A stretch of DNA of 42,073 nucleotides from Deltaproteobacteria bacterium (lineage in GTDB: Bacteria; Desulfobacterota; Desulfomonilia; Desulfomonilales; Desulfomonilaceae), in assembly GCA_016875095.1 (NCBI GenBank), contig VGSG01000028.1, positions 1 through 42,073 on the forward strand, in the 5' to 3' direction. The notes beneath the pieces are model-generated. The model made no database searches and was not told the origin of the DNA. It saw only the letters and a program-made list of their open reading frames with translations. Positions 26,416-34,080 of this stretch are shown here, one piece after another. The position numbers and the translations under genes were made by a program. The stretch's first letter is position 1, and each line of letters starts with the position of its first letter.

Positions 26416-26454
26416 TGGGACGAAGACCTGCGCTTCCACGAGGTATTCGTCCCA
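26416..26454. terminator. Strong hairpin between convergent genes
   Basis: TGGGACGAA (26416-26424) pairs perfectly with TTCGTCCCA (26446-26454), extended inside by ACCT/AGGT (26426-26429, 26441-26444) across a one-base mismatch; the loop is 11 nt. It lies 17 bp after the VOC stop and 37 bp after the stop of the opposing gene. It fits a two-way terminator, though it lacks a T tract on either side. Confidence 0.5.
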
Positions 26455-26491
26455 AGCTATCCGAGTCCCGACCCGCGGCCGTCACACTCCG

Positions 26492-26677
26492 TCATCCCTC
26501 GGAAGGCGCGTAGAAGCATCGTTTCGGAGAGTTCACAAGTCCTTTGGCCTTGAGGGAATTGATTATCTTCGAGACTTCTTTGGAGTCCATTTTGAGCGAT
26601 TTTGCCACATCGCCCGGGCGGACCGGTTTCCCGGCTTTCTTCATGGCGTCGAGCACGGTCTTCTCCTGTTTCTCCAT
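26492..26677 (-). CDS. Small winged-helix DNA-binding protein (61 aa)
   Basis: The ATG at 26677 has AAAGGAG nine bases upstream; a TTG at 26686 is possible. The sequence is one compact winged helix: KTVLDAMKKAGKPVRPGDVAKSL, then MDSKEVSKIINSLKAKGLV as recognition helix, then a short wing. Such stand-alone modules occur often in Desulfobacterota and methanogens and are thought to regulate transcription or sense conditions, but the target is unknown. It sits between the VOC protein (convergent) and the acetyltransferase pair (divergent), which it might control. Confidence 0.75.
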   Translation of the reverse strand: MEKQEKTVLDAMKKAGKPVRPGDVAKSLKMDSKEVSKIINSLKAKGLVNSPKRCFYAPSEG

Positions 26678-26900
26678 CCTCTGCAACTCCTTTCTGCGTT
26701 GAAAGCCATTCTATGGGATGTCACGTCCTGATCGTACTTTCCAGCGATCAACGAGACACTGCGTAATCAGTCAGCGTTATTCTAGGCCCGACCAGAAGCG
26801 GTTTGCAATTGGTTTTCGTGGTGGCGGTTCGTTGTCATTTGAGGCGCAATCTGCTAAGAGATGCTCTCACAAACCCTTTTCTTATGGGAGGATGGCCCAC

Positions 26901-27467
26901 ATGTTCGAAGATTATCCGAGAGAGACCGTGCTGAAGGACGGATCCTTCGTGCTGCTTCGGCCCGCTGTGCCTGATGACGAAAAAGGGCTCAGTGAACTCT
27001 TTGCCCGTATTCCGGATGACGAGAGCTGGTTTCTCAGGGATGATCTGGCTGATCCGGAAATAATGCGGCAATGGATCAAAGACCTGAATTACGATCGAGT
27101 CATTCCTATGGTCGCTGTGCGACAGGACGACGATCGGATCATTGCCAATGTTCGGCTCCACCGCCGCTCCGCCAGGTGCATGAGACATGTGGCGCACCTG
27201 CGGATCACGGTCGACCCCGAGTTTCGACAGCAGAGGCTGGGCACGTGGATGCTCGTGGATGCCATCAAGCTGGCCATGGAGATCGGAATCGAAAAGCTCG
27301 TTGCGGAATTCGTCGAAGGAGTTGAAGAAGCCGCTATCAGCGCGGCTCACAAGCTGGATTTCTTCGAGCAGGCCGTAATCAAGGAATATGTGATGGGCCC
27401 CCAAGGGGACTACAAGAATCTCATTATCATGGTGAAAAACATCCACCGGGACTGGAGTGATTTTTGA
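26901..27467 (+). CDS. GNAT-family N-acetyltransferase
   Basis: I chose the ATG at 26901, nine bases after GGGAGG; an ATG at 26892 directly abuts that site. The 188-aa protein is a single GNAT domain: GSFVLLRPAVPDD at the start, HLRITVDPEFRQQRLGTWML as the acetyl-CoA-binding motif A (R/Q-x-x-R/G-x-G/T type), then EKLVAEFVEGVEEAAISAAHKLDF. It resembles the catalytic part of protein lysine acetyltransferases (Pat-like), without a cyclic-nucleotide domain. It overlaps the next gene by 4 bp, implying a joint role with the AcuA-like protein. The substrate is unproven. Confidence 0.8.
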   Translation: MFEDYPRETVLKDGSFVLLRPAVPDDEKGLSELFARIPDDESWFLRDDLADPEIMRQWIKDLNYDRVIPMVAVRQDDDRIIANVRLHRRSARCMRHVAHLRITVDPEFRQQRLGTWMLVDAIKLAMEIGIEKLVAEFVEGVEEAAISAAHKLDFFEQAVIKEYVMGPQGDYKNLIIMVKNIHRDWSDF

Positions 27468-28138
27468 ACCACGACGAATCGACGGAAGACCAAACCGGAT
27501 CGTGCGACGCCGCGCGGGACCATCCCTTCTGCGAAACCACTGAAGAAGGGGTCGTGTCCATAATCCCTCGATGCCCTCCGGAAAAATTCCCGGAACTCGT
27601 TCTGGATAAAGGAATCGGGAACTTCTCTCACTATCGCTCCATCATTCAGAAGTTGGATGTATTCCAGAAAATAGCCCGCGCTGAAGGCGGCCGGGTGGCC
27701 GTAGCCCTCCTCAACGATTATGTCATGATCGGGTACTCGGCCTGCTGGTACCCACCCAAAGGAGAACGCTGGAGCAAACTGGGCAACCTGATGTACGAAA
27801 TGGGCGCAATCGAGGTCAGCAGGAAATATCGTCATTTGAAGATTGCTCGAAAACTGGTAAACGCTCTGATGGACGATGATTTTTTCGAAGACAAAATAGC
27901 CTACATGAACGGCTTCTCCTGGCACTGGGACCTGGACGGCGCAGGATTAACCATGAGCCGCTATCGAAAAATGATCATGGGCCTCCTCAGACCACATGGA
28001 TTTAAGGAGGTCTACACCAACGAACCTAACATCGCGTTGCGAGAAGAGAACTTCTTCATGGCCCGTATCGGCTCGCGAGTATCGGGTGAGGACCGCGCCC
28101 GTTTCCGCAACCTCCGCTTCGGACTTGTCAATCGATAG
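27464..28138 (+). CDS. AcuA-like acetyltransferase
   Basis: This 224-aa protein resembles Bacillus AcuA, which acetylates and inactivates acetyl-CoA synthetase. Colinear features recalled from AcuA are GAIEVSRKYRHLKIARKLV (GNAT motif A), MDDDFFEDKI, the unusual WHWDLDGAGL segment, YRKMI and FFMARIGSRVS near the end, followed by FRNLRFG. The start is the TTG at 27464, overlapping the previous stop, with GGAG six bases upstream. AcuB and AcuC are absent. Together with the upstream GNAT gene it could regulate acyl-CoA synthetases by lysine acetylation, fitting an organism that activates fatty or aromatic acids. The resemblance is from memory and needs a profile search. Confidence 0.75.
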   Translation: MNHDESTEDQTGSCDAARDHPFCETTEEGVVSIIPRCPPEKFPELVLDKGIGNFSHYRSIIQKLDVFQKIARAEGGRVAVALLNDYVMIGYSACWYPPKGERWSKLGNLMYEMGAIEVSRKYRHLKIARKLVNALMDDDFFEDKIAYMNGFSWHWDLDGAGLTMSRYRKMIMGLLRPHGFKEVYTNEPNIALREENFFMARIGSRVSGEDRARFRNLRFGLVNR

Positions 28139-28213
28139 AAATGCGTTCGATGGGACCGGTCGCTTACGCAGAGGAGATGATCTCACCCGCGGCATTGCGA
28201 GGAGTGAACGGTA

Positions 28214-28234
28214 GGACAGGCTTCCAGCCTGTCC
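28214..28234. repeat. Perfect palindromic repeat unit
   Basis: GGACAGGCT (28214-28222), a 3-nt loop, AGCCTGTCC (28226-28234). This sequence with a preceding GTA is a recurring extragenic palindrome in many genomes; a half-copy GACAGGCTTGG lies near 28297. It sits 75 bp after the AcuA-like gene and has no T tract, so I call it a dispersed repeat rather than a terminator. Confidence 0.6.
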
Positions 28235-28398
28235 ATTAGGGATAACAGGCGAGACGTTTGTCCCACCGATCGGATTGCTTGGCCGCCCTCGCACTGACAG
28301 GCTTGGCGCGGGCTACACAGCCTACGCGGTATATTCAAGCGAAATGCTCCGATCACCGTTCTTGACCTCTCGCCTGCCCGATGATATCCAAGGCTCCC

Positions 28399-28890
28399 AT
28401 GCCTCTCGAGGAACTCTTGACCATATATGCTGGCGAGCGCCCGCAGTGGGACGTCGAGAGCCTTGTGCAAGCCGCTCGGAAGGTCAAGGAGCACGCTTCG
28501 GCGCCTCTGAGTCGCTTCAAGGTGGGCGCGGCGGTGCTGACGGAGAGCGGAAAGATCTTTGAAGGCTGCAATACCGAATGCCTCATTCCCGTTCTCAGCG
28601 GGTGCGCGGAACGCAACGCCATCAATCACGCATTGATTCACGGAGAACGCGGGTACCTCGCGGTCGCCGTTGTCTCGGACCTGTACACACCCTTGCTGCC
28701 ATGCGGCGCGTGCCTGCAGTACATGCAAGAGTTTGCCCGAGAAGACGCCCGCGACATCCTCATCATCTGTGAAGGCCGGAACAGCTCCAGAATCGTCACG
28801 AGCCTGGATGAACTCCTCAAAGGGGGCTTCTCCCCCGACACTTCGGTGCGTGACCTTCAACAATCCTTTAGCTGGTCCTGCGAAGAGTGA
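28399..28890 (+). CDS. cdd: Cytidine deaminase
   Basis: Cdd hydrolyses cytidine and deoxycytidine to uridine forms in pyrimidine salvage. The zinc site is complete: GCAERNAI (C69, catalytic E71) and PCGACLQ (C102, C105), the usual homotetrameric type with three Cys ligands. SRFKVGAAV and FEGCNTEC form the substrate pocket. The ATG at 28399 is preferred because AAGG lies five bases upstream; an ATG at 28381 has no site. The 163 residues are slightly longer than the usual 130-140, through additions at both ends. No nearby pyrimidine genes apart from carB far upstream. Confidence 0.93.
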   Translation: MPLEELLTIYAGERPQWDVESLVQAARKVKEHASAPLSRFKVGAAVLTESGKIFEGCNTECLIPVLSGCAERNAINHALIHGERGYLAVAVVSDLYTPLLPCGACLQYMQEFAREDARDILIICEGRNSSRIVTSLDELLKGGFSPDTSVRDLQQSFSWSCEE

Positions 28891-28986
28891 CCTAGTAGTC
28901 CGTCCCTGAAATAGCTATACGCCACGGGGCAGTTGCTCCCACCCGAGGGAACGGACCAATTCGTGTATCTCTTCAGTAAGTCAAGG

Positions 28987-29122
28987 GAAAATCCCACCTG
29001 CCCCTTTTAAGAAAGGAGGGTATATGGCGCTTTTCCCCCTTTTCTAAAGGGGGATACAGGGGGATTTTCGAAGCGGCAAAAACCGGCCGAGCCTTCCTTT
29101 CGCCCCGCGTAACTGGATCTTT
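28987..29122. repeat. Hairpin (MITE-like) repeat, copy A
   Basis: The block opens with GAAAATCCC at 28987, contains complementary CCCCCTTTT/AAAGGGGG arms near 29035-29053 and closes with GGGGGATTTT around 29060-29069. A linker CGCCCCGCGTAACTGGATC follows at about 29101-29119. About 80 bp from 29038 onward align with copy B (29682-29764), with many identical runs. It lies just upstream of the zinc-ribbon gene. Confidence 0.7.
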
Positions 29123-29202
29123 GCCAACTTGACCGTTTTTATATTGTATAATCAATGTGTTTTGTGATAAACTTCATGTAAAATATCCGGTCTGGACTAT
29201 GC

Positions 29203-29604
29203 ATGAAGAAACAACTCACGATTACCAAAACAAAAAAACTGATCCGCATCCGCGACATCGTCGATGACCTCAAATCGGAAAAGAGCGACGAAGAGATCAA
29301 GGAGCGTTTCAGCGTCTCCTGGGAGCAAATGGGCAAGATATACGCCCGGCTCTTTTACGGCGGGTTTATCACCGAAGAGGACCTGGTCCGTCGCGTCGAG
29401 CTGCGCGACGGTCGGGACGCGTCGCATATTCCACTGGTGCGCATCGATCTCCCGGATTGCCTGTTTCAGTGCTCGTTGTGCGGATTTACCTCGTCTCGTC
29501 ATTTCAGCCGATGCCCCCGCTGCCGCGAAATCCATCTGCGGCGTCTGCGCAAGCGAGCGTCCACTGACCGCGTTCGCCATTCAGGATACAGCAGAGTCAT
29601 CTGA
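29203..29604 (+). CDS. Small protein with C-terminal zinc ribbon
   Basis: The 133-aa protein has two parts. Residues 12-65 form a helical domain (IRDIVDDLKSEKSDEEIKER, then VSWEQMGKIYARLFYGGFI) that resembles short DNA-binding-like domains repeated in Desulfobacterota proteins. Residues about 88-110 hold a zinc ribbon CSLCGFTSSRHFSRCPRC with two CxxC pairs. This suggests a regulator or adaptor, possibly binding nucleic acid. The ATG at 29203 has no strong ribosome binding site. The gene is bracketed by two copies of a hairpin repeat and precedes nrdJ by 254 bp. Function unknown. Confidence 0.65.
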   Translation: MKKQLTITKTKKLIRIRDIVDDLKSEKSDEEIKERFSVSWEQMGKIYARLFYGGFITEEDLVRRVELRDGRDASHIPLVRIDLPDCLFQCSLCGFTSSRHFSRCPRCREIHLRRLRKRASTDRVRHSGYSRVI

Positions 29605-29664
29605 CGTCGCCCCATTCAGCCGGGCCGCGAAATGTACGCCAGGTGTTTTTTTCAGGTATCCGAG

Positions 29665-29764
29665 CAAAAATCCCCGCTTTCCCTTTTCTAAAGGGGAATG
29701 GGGAGGGATTTCCGAAACGATAAGACCCCGTCGCCCCATTTCTGTGCCCCGCGTAACTGAATCC
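29665..29764. repeat. Hairpin (MITE-like) repeat, copy B
   Basis: The core AAAATCCCC...CCCTTTTCTAAAGGGG...GGGATTT folds as a hairpin (about 29667-29711). The following sequence up to GCCCCGCGTAACTGAATC (about 29746-29763) aligns with the same part of copy A in direct orientation. The copies are about 645 bp apart and flank the zinc-ribbon gene. Confidence 0.7.
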
Positions 29765-29787
29765 TCACCGCCAAGTAACGGTTCACG

Positions 29788-29816
29788 TTGACTAACTCAT
29801 TGAATTGTATTATATT
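29788..29816 (+). promoter_or_regulatory. Sigma70 promoter of nrdJ
   Basis: TTGACT (29788-29793), a 17-bp AT-rich spacer and TATATT (29811-29816), five of six matches at each hexamer. Transcription would begin about 29823, giving a leader of some 36 nt before the ATG at 29859. It starts immediately after repeat copy B. No NrdR-box pair was recognised. Confidence 0.65.
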
Positions 29817-29858
29817 TATAGAATAGGAGCCCAATAAGAACCCTCCTCGGAGAGCACC

Positions 29859-32597
29859 ATGGCTGACCGGGTAAAATCGATCCTAGATCGACTCAATACC
29901 GAAGCTGCCGAAACAGTGGAAGTAGAGCCGAATGGCCTGAAATTCCATCGTTTCTTCACGTCTCCCGGGCGAGATCCGATCGACACTCTTCAGTGGGTGA
30001 AAAGGTCGGCTGTGATCAAGAGCGAGAGCGGCGAAGTTATCTTTGAACAGAGGGACGTAGAAGCCCCCGCGTCGTGGTCGGACATGGCCGTGAACGTGGT
30101 GGTCTCCAAGTACTTTCGAGGCAGGCCGGGGAGCCCCGATCGAGAAAGCAGCGTCCGCGGCCTGATACTGCGCGTGGTGGAGACGATTCATCGATGGGGC
30201 CTGGAACAGGGCTACTTCGCTTCCGATGAAGACGCGGGGGTCTTCAAGGACGAGTTGACCTTTCTCCTCGCGCACCAGATGGCGTCGTTCAACAGCCCGG
30301 TCTGGTTCAACGTGGGAGTTGAGGAGAAGCCTCAGTGTTCAGCCTGCTTCATTCTGAGCGTGGACGATACGATGGAGTCCATTTTGAACTGGTACCATCA
30401 GGAAGGGCTTATCTTCAAAGGCGGGTCCGGCTCCGGGGTGAATATCTCCAGCCTCCGATCTTCCCGTGAACCTCTTGCGGGCGGCGGAACAGCGTCAGGC
30501 CCGGTCTCGTTCATGAAGGCTGCCGATGCGTCGGCCGGGGTGATCAAATCTGGCGGTAAAACCCGTCGCGCAGCCAAGATGGTTATCCTCGATATAGATC
30601 ATCCTGACGCGCTCGATTTCATTCGATCGAAGGCCGGAGAAGAGGCCAAGGCGCAACTGCTGGTGCAGGGAGGCTGCGGTGGAGTCTTCCTGGAAGACGC
30701 ATATTCTACTGTGGCGTTCCAGAACTCGAACCATTCCGTACGAGTAACCGACGAATTCATGGAAGCGGACCGCGAGGACACCGAATGGCGCACGCGCTTC
30801 GTCCTCACCGGCGAGACAGCGGACACCCATCGGGCTCGGGCGCTTATGCGAGAAATCGCCCAGGCCGCGCACTCATGCGGCGATCCGGGTATGCAGTTCC
30901 ACACCACGATCAATCGTTGGCATACCTGCCCGAACACCGGCGCTATCAGAGCTTCCAATCCTTGTTCCGAGTACATGCACGTTGACAACTCAGCGTGCAA
31001 TCTGGCGTCTTTGAGGCTTACCGCGTACCTGAGTCAGGACACGTTCAAAGCGGACGCGTTCCGCCACTCCGTGGACGTCATGATCACCGCGCAGGAGATC
31101 CTGGTTGATAAGTCGAGCTACCCCTCCGCGGCGATAACCGAGAACTCGCGTAAGATGCGAGCCCTCGGCCTCGGGTATGCCGATCTGGGCGCGCTGTTGA
31201 TGGAGCTTGGGCTGCCCTATGATTCGGATGAGGGCCGCTCGTGGGCGTCAACCTTGACCGCGCTCATGACCGGCGAAGCCTACGTGCAGTCTGCCCGTCT
31301 AGCCTCCGCGCGGGGACCGTTCGAGGAATTCGAGCGGAACCAGGAACCCATGCTGAACGTAATCCGGATGCACCGGGACCATGTCCGGACGATCAGCAGC
31401 CCCCAGATTCCTCCGGACCTTATCTCTCAGGCGCGCAAAGTCTGGGACCGAGCCCTGAAAATAGGAGAGGAACACGGGTACCGCAACTGCCAGGCTACTG
31501 TTATTGCGCCCACAGGCACTGTGGGATTCATGATGGATTGCGACACCACAGGAATCGAGCCGGAAATCGCTTTGGTCAAATTCAAGAAACTTGCAGGGGG
31601 CGGGCAGCTCAAGATCGTCAATAGGACAGTCCTTCGTTCGTTGGAGCGGCTCGGATATCCTCCCGTCGTGGCGCAGCACATTGTGGCGAAGATCGAGGAG
31701 AACGGCGCCATCGAGAATGTGGCCGAAGTGTTTCCGCAGCATTTGCCTGTCTTTGACTGTGCGTTCAAGCCGGTGGGAGGCAAGAGGTTCATATCGCCCT
31801 TGGGACACCTCAGGATGATGGCCGCGGTTCAGCCGTATATCTCCGGCGCGATTTCCAAGACGATTAATCTGCCGGCGGAAACCACCGTGGCGGAGGTGGA
31901 GGAAATCTTCAGGACCGCATGGCGCCTGGGACTGAAGGCGATCGCCGTCTATCGGGATGGTTGCAAAGCGGTACAGCCGGTGAACCTGACGACAGAGGCT
32001 CGGCTCAGACCGGCGGGGCCGGTGCGCAGACGCCTTCCCTTGGATTGCAAAGCGTCCCGCCATAAGTTCGAAATCGCGGGCCAGAAGGGATATATACACA
32101 CCGGGTTCTACGAAGACGGCAAGGTGGGAGAAATATTCATCACTATGGCCAAGGAAGGGAGCACAATCTCAGGGCTCATGGACACCATAGCCACACTCAC
32201 CTCCATCGCGCTTCAGTACGGGGTGCCTCTCGAAGACCTGGTGGGCAAATTCAGCCACGTGCGGTTCGAACCGGCCGGGTTCACCAACAATCCCGATATA
32301 CCCATCGCCAAGTCGCTCACCGATTACATATTCCGCTACCTGGGCGTGCGTTTCCTCCCCAAAGAGCAACAGAAGGCCGCCGGCCTTCTGCCCGCGTCTC
32401 CAAATGAGGAGCCTCACCGGGAAACGCCCGCTCGGGAACAGAATCCGATGAAGGCGGGCGCTCCGACCAAACGGAGCCGGTATGCCTTTAATCCCCAGTC
32501 CGATGCGCCACCCTGCCCCGACTGCGGAGCAATAATGATTCGGAGCGGCTCATGCTACGAGTGCCTCAACTGCGGGCTCACCAGCGGATGCTCGTGA
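29859..32597 (+). CDS. nrdJ: Adenosylcobalamin-dependent (class II) ribonucleotide reductase
   Basis: NrdJ reduces ribonucleotides to deoxyribonucleotides using a thiyl radical made with adenosylcobalamin, so it works with or without oxygen. The 912-aa protein has FNSPVWFNVG, a redox Cys in QCSACF, the GSGVNIS loop and the NPCSE finger with the radical Cys (C369) and Glu (E371). Other motifs are IAPTGTVGFMMDCDT and a C-terminal zinc-ribbon (CPDCG...CYECLNCG) with further Cys for re-reduction. No N-terminal ATP cone is evident. It has its own promoter. Being the only RNR in view, it suggests a B12-dependent anaerobe. Confidence 0.96.
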   Translation: MADRVKSILDRLNTEAAETVEVEPNGLKFHRFFTSPGRDPIDTLQWVKRSAVIKSESGEVIFEQRDVEAPASWSDMAVNVVVSKYFRGRPGSPDRESSVRGLILRVVETIHRWGLEQGYFASDEDAGVFKDELTFLLAHQMASFNSPVWFNVGVEEKPQCSACFILSVDDTMESILNWYHQEGLIFKGGSGSGVNISSLRSSREPLAGGGTASGPVSFMKAADASAGVIKSGGKTRRAAKMVILDIDHPDALDFIRSKAGEEAKAQLLVQGGCGGVFLEDAYSTVAFQNSNHSVRVTDEFMEADREDTEWRTRFVLTGETADTHRARALMREIAQAAHSCGDPGMQFHTTINRWHTCPNTGAIRASNPCSEYMHVDNSACNLASLRLTAYLSQDTFKADAFRHSVDVMITAQEILVDKSSYPSAAITENSRKMRALGLGYADLGALLMELGLPYDSDEGRSWASTLTALMTGEAYVQSARLASARGPFEEFERNQEPMLNVIRMHRDHVRTISSPQIPPDLISQARKVWDRALKIGEEHGYRNCQATVIAPTGTVGFMMDCDTTGIEPEIALVKFKKLAGGGQLKIVNRTVLRSLERLGYPPVVAQHIVAKIEENGAIENVAEVFPQHLPVFDCAFKPVGGKRFISPLGHLRMMAAVQPYISGAISKTINLPAETTVAEVEEIFRTAWRLGLKAIAVYRDGCKAVQPVNLTTEARLRPAGPVRRRLPLDCKASRHKFEIAGQKGYIHTGFYEDGKVGEIFITMAKEGSTISGLMDTIATLTSIALQYGVPLEDLVGKFSHVRFEPAGFTNNPDIPIAKSLTDYIFRYLGVRFLPKEQQKAAGLLPASPNEEPHRETPAREQNPMKAGAPTKRSRYAFNPQSDAPPCPDCGAIMIRSGSCYECLNCGLTSGCS

Positions 32598-32732
32598 TTC
32601 CGCTCCTATTGCCGAGAAAATGCCGCTTACCGACGATTTCGGGCCGATTGCGGTTCCCGGCGCCATGCTGTAATGTGTGTGAGAGGCCGCTTCAAATCGG
32701 TCGTCGATTGATATGAATGGTCAGAGGTTACC

Positions 32733-34058
32733 ATGCTCGAGATCGGTCAGGCTCAGGAAAAGGTCCTGGAAGACATCCCTGTCTTGGGGACTGAGCGAAT
32801 CCACATTCTGGAGGCTCTCGGCCGCGTGCTGGCCCACGATGTGAAAGCGAAAAGAGACGTCCCCGCCGGTGACAACTCGGCCATGGACGGGTACGCTTGC
32901 CGGCACGGGGACGTAGCCGGCGCAAGCGCGACTAATCCGGTGAAATTGAAGCTGATCGGCGAGGCCGCGGCCGGAAAGCCCTTCGCCGGTCGAGTGGGCT
33001 CCGGGGAAGCCACGTGGATTATGACCGGAGGTTTGATCCCCGCGGGCGCAGACACCGTGGTAATGGTGGAAGATACCACCAGGGAAGGGGATGAGGTCAC
33101 CATCCTCACGGATCCGGGCAAATCGCGGCACATAAGGCCTCGGGGAGAAGATGTCACGGAAAACGAGACCGTGCTGTCAAAGGGAGACATCGTTCGGGCG
33201 CCTGAAATCGGTATGCTCGCTACTCTAGGACACGCATACGTTCACGTGTACCAGCGACCTCTGGTGGCCATACTCTCCACAGGCGACGAGCTGGTGGACC
33301 TGGATGAGCCGTTCAGCGAAGGAAAAGTGGTCTGTTCCAACAGTTACAGCTTAGCCGCGCAGGTCATGGAGTGCGGCGCTATCCCGCTTTCACTGGGGAT
33401 CGCGTCGGACGACGAGGCTGACCAACGCGCCCGAATATCCGAAGGGCTGCGTGCGGATGCGATTCTTACGTCGGGAGGGGTCTCGGTCGGCAAGTACGAC
33501 CTGGTGAAGGACACTCTCTCGCAGCTCGGTATGAGAGTAAAGTTCTGGAAAGTGGCCATGAAGCCCGGTAAGCCGCTCGTCTTTGGCACCATAGGCAACA
33601 AGCCGGTATTCGGTCTGCCCGGCAACCCCACCTCCGCTATGATCTCATTTGAACAGTTCGTCAGACCCGCCCTGCTCAAGATGATGGGCCATGTGAACCT
33701 CTTCCGCCCGTTCATCGAGGCAACCCTCGCGGACGACGCGCCCAAAGAACCCAACCGCCTCCATTTGGTGAGGTGCCAGGTGTTCGAGAAGGACGGCCGG
33801 CTCATGGCTCGCCGCACCGCGAATCAGAGCTCCGGCGCGCTGCGCTCAATGGTGCTGGCAGACGGTCTTATGATCCTCGCGCCGGAGGACGCGCCCTTCA
33901 CGGCAGGTAAGACGGTTCAAGTTCAGTTGCTACACACCAACAGCCCTCTGAGCCCTCATTCTCCTTTCAGCGAACTGGGCACACGCAAAGGACTCCATCT
34001 GGTTCCCGGTATGGGAGGCGCGCTGATCGCGGCCGCGGAGCATCCCGGCAAAGGGTGA
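32733..34058 (+). CDS. moeA: Molybdopterin molybdenumtransferase
   Basis: MoeA inserts molybdate (or tungstate) into adenylated molybdopterin. The 441-aa protein shows DNSAMDGYA, GEAAAGKPF, MTGGLIPAGADTVVMVED, STGDEL, SGGVSVGKYD and GLPGNPTSA. It includes the C-terminal beta domain and a disordered tail of about 40 residues beyond the normal end. The ATG at 32733 sits 135 bp after nrdJ. It is convergent with the response regulator (22-bp gap). The xdhC-like gene 5.5 kb away suggests molybdenum hydroxylases in this organism. No Moco riboswitch was seen upstream. Two MoeA paralogues (Mo and W) are common in such organisms; which one this is cannot be told. Confidence 0.95.
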   Translation: MLEIGQAQEKVLEDIPVLGTERIHILEALGRVLAHDVKAKRDVPAGDNSAMDGYACRHGDVAGASATNPVKLKLIGEAAAGKPFAGRVGSGEATWIMTGGLIPAGADTVVMVEDTTREGDEVTILTDPGKSRHIRPRGEDVTENETVLSKGDIVRAPEIGMLATLGHAYVHVYQRPLVAILSTGDELVDLDEPFSEGKVVCSNSYSLAAQVMECGAIPLSLGIASDDEADQRARISEGLRADAILTSGGVSVGKYDLVKDTLSQLGMRVKFWKVAMKPGKPLVFGTIGNKPVFGLPGNPTSAMISFEQFVRPALLKMMGHVNLFRPFIEATLADDAPKEPNRLHLVRCQVFEKDGRLMARRTANQSSGALRSMVLADGLMILAPEDAPFTAGKTVQVQLLHTNSPLSPHSPFSELGTRKGLHLVPGMGGALIAAAEHPGKG

Positions 34059-34080
34059 TTCGGCCTGAACTCAGACAGGA

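Noticed and set aside
32598-32732. Moco riboswitch upstream of moeA
   Set aside because: The gap is only 135 bp and the conserved multi-helix pattern of that RNA is not recognisable.
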